DNA from: an uncultured Fodinibius sp.
GTDB lineage: Bacteria; Bacteroidota; Rhodothermia; Balneolales; Balneolaceae
Assembly: GCA_913057775.1 (NCBI GenBank)
Contig: CAJXOG010000003.1
Location: 285,986-349,985, forward strand
Reading direction: 5' to 3'
DNA length: 64,000 nucleotides
How positions within the stretch are numbered: position 1 is the stretch's first letter; each line of letters opens with the position of its first letter. The notes below the pieces were generated by a model. That model did no database searches. It saw only the letters and a program-made list of their open reading frames with translations, and was not told the DNA's origin. The position numbers and the translations under genes are program-made. Below, piece by piece: positions 51,324 through 58,929 of the stretch.

Positions 51324-51575
51324 TTAGAATGGGAGATCATCATTTGTAAACCCTTCAGGTTCTTCTTCATAAAAATCCAATTTATTGAACCTTATTCTTT
51401 TGTCTACATTTAAAAGCTCACTTATTTCATCGACTAACTTTTCAAATTCTGAGACATTGTCCTGATTAAGTTCGGTTTTATACTTTTTTAGTTTATCCAA
51501 TTTGTTTTTCAGTTGCTCAATTTTGCTCATGATTGAATGATGAAGAATGTTTTTTGAGTTATTTCTCCCTTTCAA
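51324..51575 (-). CDS. Small coiled-coil protein in the RT operon
   Basis: An 83-residue protein. A second start is possible at Met16 (MSKIEQLKNKLDKLKKYKTE). Residues 16-60 form a coiled coil, and the end is acidic (FYEEEPEGFTNDDLPF), a pattern seen in small single-strand-binding or adaptor tails. It overlaps the RT gene by 17 bp and ends 12 bp before the HEPN-like gene. It may bridge the two. No family is recognised. Confidence 0.6.
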   Translation of the reverse strand: MKGRNNSKNILHHSIMSKIEQLKNKLDKLKKYKTELNQDNVSEFEKLVDEISELLNVDKRIRFNKLDFYEEEPEGFTNDDLPF

Positions 51576-53082
51576 AAGCTGCTACAATTTTAGCCAATTT
51601 ATTATCTCTACAGTCTTTAGGCTTGGTAAACAAATCAATATGAGATCCAGGAAATATTTTTTGCTGACTTGCTATTATGGTTTTTAAAAACAAGTTTTCC
51701 ATAAGTTCATCATCTATCTTGTCTTTGAATTTTACAAGCCCTATCCCTGCAAACCTTGAAAAAAAGACAATCCAGACAAGCTCAAAAACAGAATCTCTAT
51801 CTGAGGCATCTGCAATTTCTTTGTAAAATAATTCTTGCAGATATTCTTTTAAATCATGCTTCCGTCCATATTTATTGAAAATAACCTCAATTATCGCTAA
51901 GACATGACACAACGTTTTTTCTGACTCTCTTTTTAACATAATCATCAAGCTTATTGTTTTAATAAGCTGTTTCCTTTGAGTCTTAGTATTATTTGAGAAC
52001 TCGATTTTAAGATTATAATCGTTGTCAAATAACTCATTCAAAAACTTTTCTAAAAGACTTGTGCCAGGGTATTCTCTGTGTATATCTAGAGCATTTAATA
52101 AAGTAAGTTCAAATTCCTTAAAACTAATTTTCTCTTTTCCTTTTAGAGAATGTGGAAAGTACTCCCGGTCATGTTTTCTGTATAGGCCTTCTGGAAGTTC
52201 AAGTATATGTGTTTTCTTTTCATTTAGTAATAAATTAAACTGGTTAAGCTCTTCTGAAAGAGCTCTAAGTATAGTTTTTGCATCCTCTTTAGAATTACAT
52301 AAGATTCGATAATCATCCTTAAACCTCGTTCCCAAAAAGTTTATATCTTCTAATTCGTTTGAGACCTTTCTATCGATAGAGGTAAGTACTATTTCTGCAA
52401 TTAAATCACTAAGAGCTGATCCTACAGGAATTCCATTCGTTCTTGCATCATTAGCATACTGAACTAAACGATCGATTTTATTGCCAACTAAATTATAGCT
52501 TCCAATATCTTGCAAAGCCTTTTCTCTACCATGTAGAGCCCATGCGATACTGTGGGTATAAATCGAATTGTAGAAGTTCTTTATATCAGTGCGAATGATA
52601 AGATTGTATTCACTTGCTTCAGCAATCATGTCCTTCTCAGCCATTTCTAACCACTCATATATCATCCTTCCAGATCTTAGAGGACTTAAGGCACCACTAC
52701 TTCTCGCAGTTACAGGAATTGGAAAGCTATACGGATATATTTTTAGTTCATCATGAAACAGTTTATCTAAAATCAAACTCCAGTCATCCATCATCCAGTA
52801 GACAATATCGTGGTAGTTACGTGGATCTTGAATAGCAAAATTACGAGATGTAAGAAGTGTCTTTGGATAAGAAATACTAATTAAATCACGACGAGCTAGG
52901 TCCGATAAGTCACTATTGTAGGGCTCATTTTTTAATTCGAAATCTGTTGTTTGAAAAGAGGGAGGCAAAACATACTGTTCTGGGAAGTAACCTTCATTTA
53001 AAAGCCAATCGGCTATTTTAGATTTATCAATTTTATCAAGAAGCTCCTTTGTCTTATTGAAATGTTTTTGGGGAAGGCTCAT
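51559..53082 (-). CDS. Defence-type reverse transcriptase (Abi/UG class)
   Basis: A 507-residue reverse transcriptase. Motif A is IRTDIKNFYNSIYTHSIAWA (Asp166), motif B is NGIPVGSALSDLIAEIVL, and the catalytic pair is in TRFKDDYRILCN (FKDD at 254-257). LLLNEKKTHIL is the D-like motif. The C-terminal 200 residues are helical without a known maturase domain. The motifs resemble AbiA/Abi-P2/AbiK and other unknown-group defence RTs more than group II intron or retron RTs. No retron-like structured RNA was evident upstream. The class cannot be settled by eye. Confidence 0.82.
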   Translation of the reverse strand: MSLPQKHFNKTKELLDKIDKSKIADWLLNEGYFPEQYVLPPSFQTTDFELKNEPYNSDLSDLARRDLISISYPKTLLTSRNFAIQDPRNYHDIVYWMMDDWSLILDKLFHDELKIYPYSFPIPVTARSSGALSPLRSGRMIYEWLEMAEKDMIAEASEYNLIIRTDIKNFYNSIYTHSIAWALHGREKALQDIGSYNLVGNKIDRLVQYANDARTNGIPVGSALSDLIAEIVLTSIDRKVSNELEDINFLGTRFKDDYRILCNSKEDAKTILRALSEELNQFNLLLNEKKTHILELPEGLYRKHDREYFPHSLKGKEKISFKEFELTLLNALDIHREYPGTSLLEKFLNELFDNDYNLKIEFSNNTKTQRKQLIKTISLMIMLKRESEKTLCHVLAIIEVIFNKYGRKHDLKEYLQELFYKEIADASDRDSVFELVWIVFFSRFAGIGLVKFKDKIDDELMENLFLKTIIASQQKIFPGSHIDLFTKPKDCRDNKLAKIVAAFEREK

Positions 53083-53222
53083 TTGATGACTGGGTTGTTA
53101 TTCGGCTTCTTCTAATTTTCTGCACATTCAATTGATAAAGATTAGTATTTTAAACACCTCTTCTGCCACTCGTTGTTGTTCCCTGCCATGGCTAAAATTG
53201 TTTCGAATAGCCTGCAGCAGAA

Positions 53223-53342
53223 TTAATCCTTCTTAGGTGGTTGCTTTTGAGGTTTCGGCTTTTTAGGACCCTGTTTATTTGGAAAAGGTTTCTTTGGCTT
53301 TCGTTTTGGTTTTTCTCGTGGCTTCTTCTCTTTGTTTCCCAT
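53223..53342 (-). CDS. Lys/Pro-rich 39-residue peptide
   Basis: A short frame of 39 codons with a strongly biased product: starts MGNKEKKPREKPKRKPKKPF and ends PQKQPPKKD. It lies alone in the 266-bp gap between the RT gene and the membrane protein that follows the restriction enzyme, 6 bp after the latter's stop. The charge suggests a nucleic-acid- or membrane-binding peptide. It could also be spurious, but the clean stop spacing and composition argue for a real product. Confidence 0.45.
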   Translation of the reverse strand: MGNKEKKPREKPKRKPKKPFPNKQGPKKPKPQKQPPKKD

Positions 53343-53348
53343 AGTACG

Positions 53349-53882
53349 TTAATTTAATTCATGAATAGAAGTATAATTCCAACCCTTATCTGCTTTAAAC
53401 ACATTTTTAATGTGAGTATAAAACTGGATTACATCAATTTCTTGATCTAGAATAAAATCAAATTCAAAATGCTCTTTTTCTGTTGGTTCTAATTCATATT
53501 CATCCTTCTCGAAACTAAACACCCTTTCTTCTAAGATAGGCCATCCTATTTCACGCTTTTTAGCACTTTTGTTTTCCTGAAATTTCTCAATGGCATCAAT
53601 CACGGTTGATGTTGAGGGTTTAATCTGTTGTAAACGAACTTCACCTGATTTGACTGGTAATTTAACCTTTCCCAAATTTTTAATTTCGATTGTAAGCCGG
53701 ACTATTACGTCGTTTTTTCTATTTATTTTCTCAATCCTGTGAGTAATATCTGCTTTTGGGAATTTTTCTCTGTTCTTAATGAAAAGTATATAGGTCCACA
53801 CACCACCAATTAAAATTGCAAGAATTGTTGCAACAGACTCCAAATTGTGTAATAAATTTTGAAAGCAATAGAATTCAATCAT
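53349..53882 (-). CDS. Membrane-anchored protein coupled to the type IIG enzyme
   Basis: A 177-residue protein. One N-terminal TM helix (LESVATILAILIGGVWTYIL) is followed by a beta-rich soluble domain (VIVRLTIEIKNLGKVKLPVK, then FEFDFILDQEIDVIQFYTH). It overlaps the restriction-methylase gene by 4 bp (ATGA). This coupling suggests a shared role, but no partner of this type is standard for IIG systems. The function is unknown. Confidence 0.65.
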   Translation of the reverse strand: MIEFYCFQNLLHNLESVATILAILIGGVWTYILFIKNREKFPKADITHRIEKINRKNDVIVRLTIEIKNLGKVKLPVKSGEVRLQQIKPSTSTVIDAIEKFQENKSAKKREIGWPILEERVFSFEKDEYELEPTEKEHFEFDFILDQEIDVIQFYTHIKNVFKADKGWNYTSIHELN

Positions 53883-56800
53883 ACACTCTCCTCCACAATC
53901 TTAATCTCCTCCTCACTCAACCCATAAAGTTCATACACAAGCTGGTCTATTTCCGCTTCCAGCTCGCTGGTGTCGGCTTCGGGGTCTCCCTCTTTAGCCG
54001 ATAGAATTTGATCGACTAAACTTTTAATATTTTGGGCTATATTCTGTGGCGGGATCTTAAAAGGAACTTCTTTTAACACAGTTGTTTTTACTTGTGATAA
54101 AATTCGTCCTTTTTCCAATGCTAATAACCTGTACAAAAATGTCGTTATTTTTGAATTTAAAATAGCAGCCAAAACTTCAATTGAACATTTCTTAGTGGAC
54201 ATTAAATACAAGCCATCAGTTGGATAGGTAACCTCTCGATCAATTGCCACATCAATTGAATCCCCAGTAATAACACCAATTACTTTCTCTGGCTTATCAA
54301 ATATCTTTTCACTTCTTGGTCGGTGTAATGAATAATATGGATGTTTCCCATCTCTTACTTCTTTACAAGTAATTTGATCTTTAAATCTATCTATGTAATC
54401 AATGATATTTGGAATCTTATCTGGATTCGTATCGCGACTGGTGTAAATTATATATTTATCTTTTTCAGTAATAAAATATCTTTCCAAATCACGCCCCCCA
54501 GTAACAGTTCTCTTGATAACATTTTTTTCCAGATTTAAAGTATCAATATCCTTTTTATTAACAATAAACGCTTCTTTTAAGTCTGGACTTAGTCCTCTTG
54601 GTATACCATCCTCATCTACAATATTCTTTAGTTTTTTCCCCTTACACTTATCCAAAATTTTATATTTATCTAAACCTGATGTTGGTATTATTGTATTATT
54701 CAAACTTGAGAAGAACCCTGAATCTATTGTCTCAAATTGAATTTGGTTTATATCAGATTCATTGATTTTCTCCAACTGACCAACCCTTGTTTGTAAGTTG
54801 TGGTATTCTGGACTTTTATGTACTCCAATTATTGCTGAAGATCTAGTTACATCATCAAATACATTATCACCTAGGTTAATTGCTAATTGTAGGTGATAGT
54901 TTTCTATAAGCTTACTTCTCAGATTCCTATTATCAGTCTGGTATAAAATCACATCAGGAACAATTAAACTGATAAAAGATTTTTTTGCAGATATTTCAAA
55001 TGTTTTATCTACAAAAAACATAAATGAATCAATCATTCTTTTTACAATTTGCTCATGCTCATCTTTCAGATATTTTTTTAAATCAGTAGTTAAATTAGCT
55101 CCCCATGGAGGATTCCCTATCACCCCATCAAAACCGGTAAAATTGCCATCCTCGTCCAGTACTTCAGGAAACTCAAACCGCCATTCAAAAGCCTGGTCAT
55201 AGAAGGTGGCACTTTCGAGCTCTTCTAACTCCTCTTCCAGCTTGCCAATCTTCTTTTTGGTCTTGGCTATTTTCTTTTGCTCTTTCTTACTCTTCTTTTC
55301 ACCCTCAAACAGATCCAGCTTGGCCTCTTCCTTAATCAGGACTTCGCGCTGTTTCTTTAGTTTCTGCCGGACAGGGTGTAGTTCTTTGAGTCCCACGGAA
55401 AAGCTCTCTTTGATAGAGCTAATTTGTTCTTTTAGTGCCCGTTTGTTCTCTCTGTTACCGGTTTCCTTATAGCTTCGAACGGCCTGCTTGTATTCTTCAA
55501 TAGTCAGATCATCATTATTGGCCAGTATCTGAGAGAGGTCGGCATCCAGGTCAAAGCGGCTTACCAGCGAGTTGCCTTGTTTGATGTTGATGTCAATATT
55601 AGGCAGCACTTCAAGTTGTTGAAAGTCCGTACTTTCCTTGTAATACGCATGCTTAAGGAGCTCAATCCACAGCCGCAGCCGGCAAATATTAACCGAGTTG
55701 GGATTGATATCCACCCCAAATAGGCAGTTTTCAATGAGGATATTCTTTTCGCGGAACAGGGCTTTTTGCAGGCGCTGGGTGTCGGGACCGACCGTTCGTT
55801 CAATGGTACCATTTTCTTTCCACTCCGAATGCACCCGGTATTCGAAAAATGGATCTTGTCCCACCGAAATGCTGAGTTCGTCATTGTCCACACTGATCTC
55901 CACATCCCGAATGCGGTGGTTATCTTCATCCACAAAGATGCGGAGATCACTTTTAATGGCTATCAGTTCATTCAGGGCTGATACCAAAAAGTGTCCGGAT
56001 CCTACCGCCGGATCACAAATCTTGATGCTATTTACAACCTCATTGGCCTTATCGTATGGAACTTCGTGGCGGGATATCTTGGCGGCCACATCGTCAATGT
56101 CCTCACAGCCCCAGTTCTCGTAGGTTTCATTAAACTTTTGTACCACCGCCCGACGAATGGTTTCCCGACACATGTATTCGGTGATATAGCCAGGCGTAAA
56201 GAACGAACCATCTTTGTAACCGTTAATCTTCTCAAAAATGCGTCCCAGAACCGAAGCGTTAATAAGTGTTTTAGCTTCTTTCTGGACCTCGGCCGTGCCT
56301 TCCGTGTTAAAGTTATAGGCATCCAGAAAACGTAGCAGGTATTCTAGGGCAGACAGCTTTTCTCCTTTGAGTCGCTCACCGTCCCGGTTACGAATTTTAC
56401 TGCGATTGTACACCGGCATCTGTAGTCCGTCCTCCAGCTCCGAGATTCGAATTGTATCTTGCTCTATATTAGCCACATCGAACAGGGAGCTGTTAAGGTA
56501 GGGGATATGACCAAAGTGCTTGTTGATGCGCTCGGAGCGATCTTCTGTAGGGACGGCCAAAACCTGGAAGAAAAGTTTATTCAGTCCATCATATTCGTCA
56601 ATGTCGCGGTGACTTAAAAACCGAAACCGGTCGTCTTCCCGGTGGTATTTAAAGAGCTGGGATTCCAGCAGCTTCAAAAACAGGATACGGTTAATCCAGG
56701 TGATCAATAGCTGAATGGCCACATTGAACAGTTGCTCGTCTTCATCTTCGCCAAACTCCGATCGGTTGGGAAGTCGCGAAATCACGTTCAGGCTCTTAAG

Positions 56801-57691
56801 CTGGGTAATCGTATTTTCAATGAGGGAAGCATGCTGGCGGTTTTCCTCATCAAGTCGTGTAATATAATGGGTGCCTTTCTCCTTGTATTCTTTCAGGCCC
56901 ATGATATAGAGCAACTCACGGTAAAACGCCTTGTTGAGCTCGTTGCTGTCGCTGGCAAAGGGCTGCTTGAGCAGGTGCGTAGGCGTAAAAAGTTTAAAGA
57001 CCGGCACAAGCTTTTTCTGCTCGTCGCGACTGAGTTCGTCTTTTTCCAGTAACCTTCGGTACTTGCTCAGATCTAATTCGGCTGCTGTAATGTTCCCGTC
57101 CAGCTCATCCACAAATTCCGCCAGGTGATCATAGACAAACTGGGTGCGGGAACTTACTTTTTGTCCCTGTTTCCACTCCTCATACCAGTTTTGAAGCTTT
57201 TTAGACTCGTAGAAATGCCGTTCGAAATCCTGGGCGTCGAAGATATACCAGCTGTACACATTGGTAATGATGATATGTTTGATATCTTCGTTGCCGTTAT
57301 CGATGCGTTCCCGAAGATAGTAGAGGATAGACTCGTGAAATGCTTTGCGGTTAAGATCATCCCCGGTAATCATCTCCGAGCTGTTGGATGGCCGCTTGGC
57401 TTCGATGATAACGCCTACGTTCGACTTTCTGGTTTTGCCATTATGGATAGCCAGATCCTGACGCTCCTTGGTGTTGATGTAGTGGTCTTCTTCAAAATTG
57501 GTATTGCTGAAGAAGGGTTTGATCAGGTTTTTCAGGTGTTCTTCGGATTCGCCTTCCTCGACGGCATCATCAGCCTGGTTCAATAGTTTTAACAGCCGCT
57601 GGCGAAAGGTTTCGAATTCCGTCTCGGTAATCGACTCTTGTAGGAATGCGTTGTCAACAGCTCGTCTTGGGGATATCATCTCTATCTGCAT
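53879..57691 (-). CDS. Type IIG restriction-modification enzyme (Eco57I-like)
   Basis: A 1,270-residue fused endonuclease and adenine methylase. The N-terminal PD-(D/E)xK nuclease spans about 40-180, with RQDLAIHNG (Asp79) and GVIIEAKRPS (Glu97, Lys99). Methylase motif I is ICDPAVGSGHFLVSAL near 558 and motif IV is FDGVIGNPPWGANL near 860. A long coiled coil separates them (about 760-840). The C-terminal 350 residues form a target-recognition domain of the TaqI/Eco57I type. A single chain both marks and cuts DNA; the site cannot be read from the sequence. Confidence 0.9.
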   Translation of the reverse strand: MQIEMISPRRAVDNAFLQESITETEFETFRQRLLKLLNQADDAVEEGESEEHLKNLIKPFFSNTNFEEDHYINTKERQDLAIHNGKTRKSNVGVIIEAKRPSNSSEMITGDDLNRKAFHESILYYLRERIDNGNEDIKHIIITNVYSWYIFDAQDFERHFYESKKLQNWYEEWKQGQKVSSRTQFVYDHLAEFVDELDGNITAAELDLSKYRRLLEKDELSRDEQKKLVPVFKLFTPTHLLKQPFASDSNELNKAFYRELLYIMGLKEYKEKGTHYITRLDEENRQHASLIENTITQLKSLNVISRLPNRSEFGEDEDEQLFNVAIQLLITWINRILFLKLLESQLFKYHREDDRFRFLSHRDIDEYDGLNKLFFQVLAVPTEDRSERINKHFGHIPYLNSSLFDVANIEQDTIRISELEDGLQMPVYNRSKIRNRDGERLKGEKLSALEYLLRFLDAYNFNTEGTAEVQKEAKTLINASVLGRIFEKINGYKDGSFFTPGYITEYMCRETIRRAVVQKFNETYENWGCEDIDDVAAKISRHEVPYDKANEVVNSIKICDPAVGSGHFLVSALNELIAIKSDLRIFVDEDNHRIRDVEISVDNDELSISVGQDPFFEYRVHSEWKENGTIERTVGPDTQRLQKALFREKNILIENCLFGVDINPNSVNICRLRLWIELLKHAYYKESTDFQQLEVLPNIDINIKQGNSLVSRFDLDADLSQILANNDDLTIEEYKQAVRSYKETGNRENKRALKEQISSIKESFSVGLKELHPVRQKLKKQREVLIKEEAKLDLFEGEKKSKKEQKKIAKTKKKIGKLEEELEELESATFYDQAFEWRFEFPEVLDEDGNFTGFDGVIGNPPWGANLTTDLKKYLKDEHEQIVKRMIDSFMFFVDKTFEISAKKSFISLIVPDVILYQTDNRNLRSKLIENYHLQLAINLGDNVFDDVTRSSAIIGVHKSPEYHNLQTRVGQLEKINESDINQIQFETIDSGFFSSLNNTIIPTSGLDKYKILDKCKGKKLKNIVDEDGIPRGLSPDLKEAFIVNKKDIDTLNLEKNVIKRTVTGGRDLERYFITEKDKYIIYTSRDTNPDKIPNIIDYIDRFKDQITCKEVRDGKHPYYSLHRPRSEKIFDKPEKVIGVITGDSIDVAIDREVTYPTDGLYLMSTKKCSIEVLAAILNSKITTFLYRLLALEKGRILSQVKTTVLKEVPFKIPPQNIAQNIKSLVDQILSAKEGDPEADTSELEAEIDQLVYELYGLSEEEIKIVEESV

Positions 57692-57816
57692 CAGAAATTA
57701 TTAATAAACCAACTTTTTGTTTGCCCTCATTCTAAGGACTGGGAGGGGAAAGAGCAAAAATAGAAAAGAGACTATATCTAATAGAAATTAAAGCTTTGGG
57801 AATATTATTCAGCTCA

Positions 57817-58386
57817 TTATTCAGGCAAATTATACTTTGTTAAAACTATCGGAAGAGATTTTATCCCAATACGCTTGGCAACAAAATACGTCGAATTACC
57901 ATCTATAATATCAAAAAGACCTTTTTCTTCTGCATTTGGTCTAATAGAAATAGGCTTTCTCTTTGGAATAACTCCCTGATAGGCCTGGCGCATATAGATA
58001 AACCCTTTGGCAATACCTTCAGGCCGTTTTCTTGTCGGGCGGAGCCAGCTTATAGGTACAATGGCTGTAGCTTCATCCATTACAAAAAAACGATCTATAC
58101 GGTTGGGATCCAGGCAGAACATACGCTGGTAGTTCTCAAGGTATGTCCCAACTTGTTCCATATCGAGCCAATCGGTGAGAGGTACCTCTTCTTCCTGATC
58201 ATTTGTAAAGTTGATCTGCAGTAACTGACCTGTTTTATCTACAGCGAGAAGCAGTTTGTTGTAATCATGATACTGGCTGTTGATTTCATCTACTTTTGCT
58301 GCCAGATGCTCAGTTGATATAGATGGTTTTACCACCTTTTGGCGGGTAATTGGCATTTCATCTACACAGTTATAGGTTTTCGCCAT
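57817..58386 (-). CDS. ParB-like domain protein of the viral replication block
   Basis: A 189-residue protein. The C-terminal 45 residues (KGLFDIIDGNSTYFVAKRIG then IKSLPIVLT) resemble the ParB/Srx fold segment with the DGN-H/S and A-K-R-lG elements. The first part is alpha/beta with no known motif. It overlaps the upstream HTH gene by 17 bp and would be co-transcribed with it from the iteron-bearing gap. A role in partition or origin control is possible but not shown. Confidence 0.5.
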   Translation of the reverse strand: MAKTYNCVDEMPITRQKVVKPSISTEHLAAKVDEINSQYHDYNKLLLAVDKTGQLLQINFTNDQEEEVPLTDWLDMEQVGTYLENYQRMFCLDPNRIDRFFVMDEATAIVPISWLRPTRKRPEGIAKGFIYMRQAYQGVIPKRKPISIRPNAEEKGLFDIIDGNSTYFVAKRIGIKSLPIVLTKYNLPE

Positions 58387-58657
58387 GGGGATTCTCCTGA
58401 ATGGTCTGAATGATATAATCTACTTCTGACTTTCGGCATAGCTTAACGGCTTCACGCCCGGTACTTTTATTTCGCCCGTAACTACGCACGGTTATCATTT
58501 TGCGATAACCGCACCGGTAAAAGGTGGTCCGGGAGATGCGTCCCAGCTTCTCACACATATAGCTTATTGCTTCTCCGATAGTCATTAATTGGTCTTGGTT
58601 TTTATTTCCTTCGGATAAATGAGTTGGATTGTTTGGCATATTTTCTGAATTAGACAT
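58370..58657 (-). CDS. Small HTH protein of the replication block
   Basis: A 95-residue protein. A MerR/excisionase-like HTH is seen at about 26-60 (TIGEAISYMCEKLGRISRTT, then FYRCGYRKMITVRSYGRNKS). The remaining C-terminus is helical. The gene starts at the edge of a TCTAACC-repeat region, its likely control or binding site. It could be an initiator, a helicase loader or an excision factor. It is coupled to the ParB-like gene downstream. Confidence 0.6.
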   Translation of the reverse strand: MSNSENMPNNPTHLSEGNKNQDQLMTIGEAISYMCEKLGRISRTTFYRCGYRKMITVRSYGRNKSTGREAVKLCRKSEVDYIIQTIQENPHGENL

Positions 58658-58660
58658 AAT

Positions 58661-58876
58661 CTTTCTAATTTTCTAACCACCCTTGGTTAAGTGTTTAAAA
58701 GTTATGGACTTAAATTGGTTATAAATGTGGTTAGATCAATCTTATCTTTCTAACCAAAATCTAACCGTTCTAACCTGTTTCTAACTACATTTCTAACCAT
58801 TATTATTATTTTATAACTAACTAATATTATTATACTTACAGTGTTTTAGGTTTGGTGTTTTTGTTGTTGGTTAGAA
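58661..58876. repeat. TCTAACC iteron-like cluster, possible origin or operator
   Basis: In about 215 bp of AT-rich DNA there are five clear TCTAACC copies (near 58672, 58748, 58759, 58768, 58792), one TCTAACT (about 58780) and two inverted GGTTAGA (about 58729 and 58869). Spacing is about 10-13 bp in the central run. The region lies between the helicase gene end and the small HTH gene. Iterons of this kind mark plasmid or phage origins or repressor arrays; which one applies here cannot be told. Confidence 0.6.
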
Positions 58877-58929
58877 AATTAGACGCTATTTCTTAAAACC
58901 GGCTGACAAGTCGTTTTTGGGTTAAGTAC

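Noticed and set aside
51559..53082. Retron or group II intron as the source of the reverse transcriptase
   Set aside because: No maturase or endonuclease domain and no msr/msd-like inverted repeat pair or intron domain V was evident near the gene; the motifs are Abi/UG-like.
53879..57691. BREX PglX or type I HsdM/R call for the large methylase
   Set aside because: A nuclease motif and methylase motifs lie on one chain with a C-terminal recognition domain, and no BREX or Hsd partner gene is nearby, so type IIG fits better.
58661..58876. CRISPR array
   Set aside because: The repeats are only 7 bp, vary in spacing and orientation, and no cas gene is present; they fit iterons or operators.
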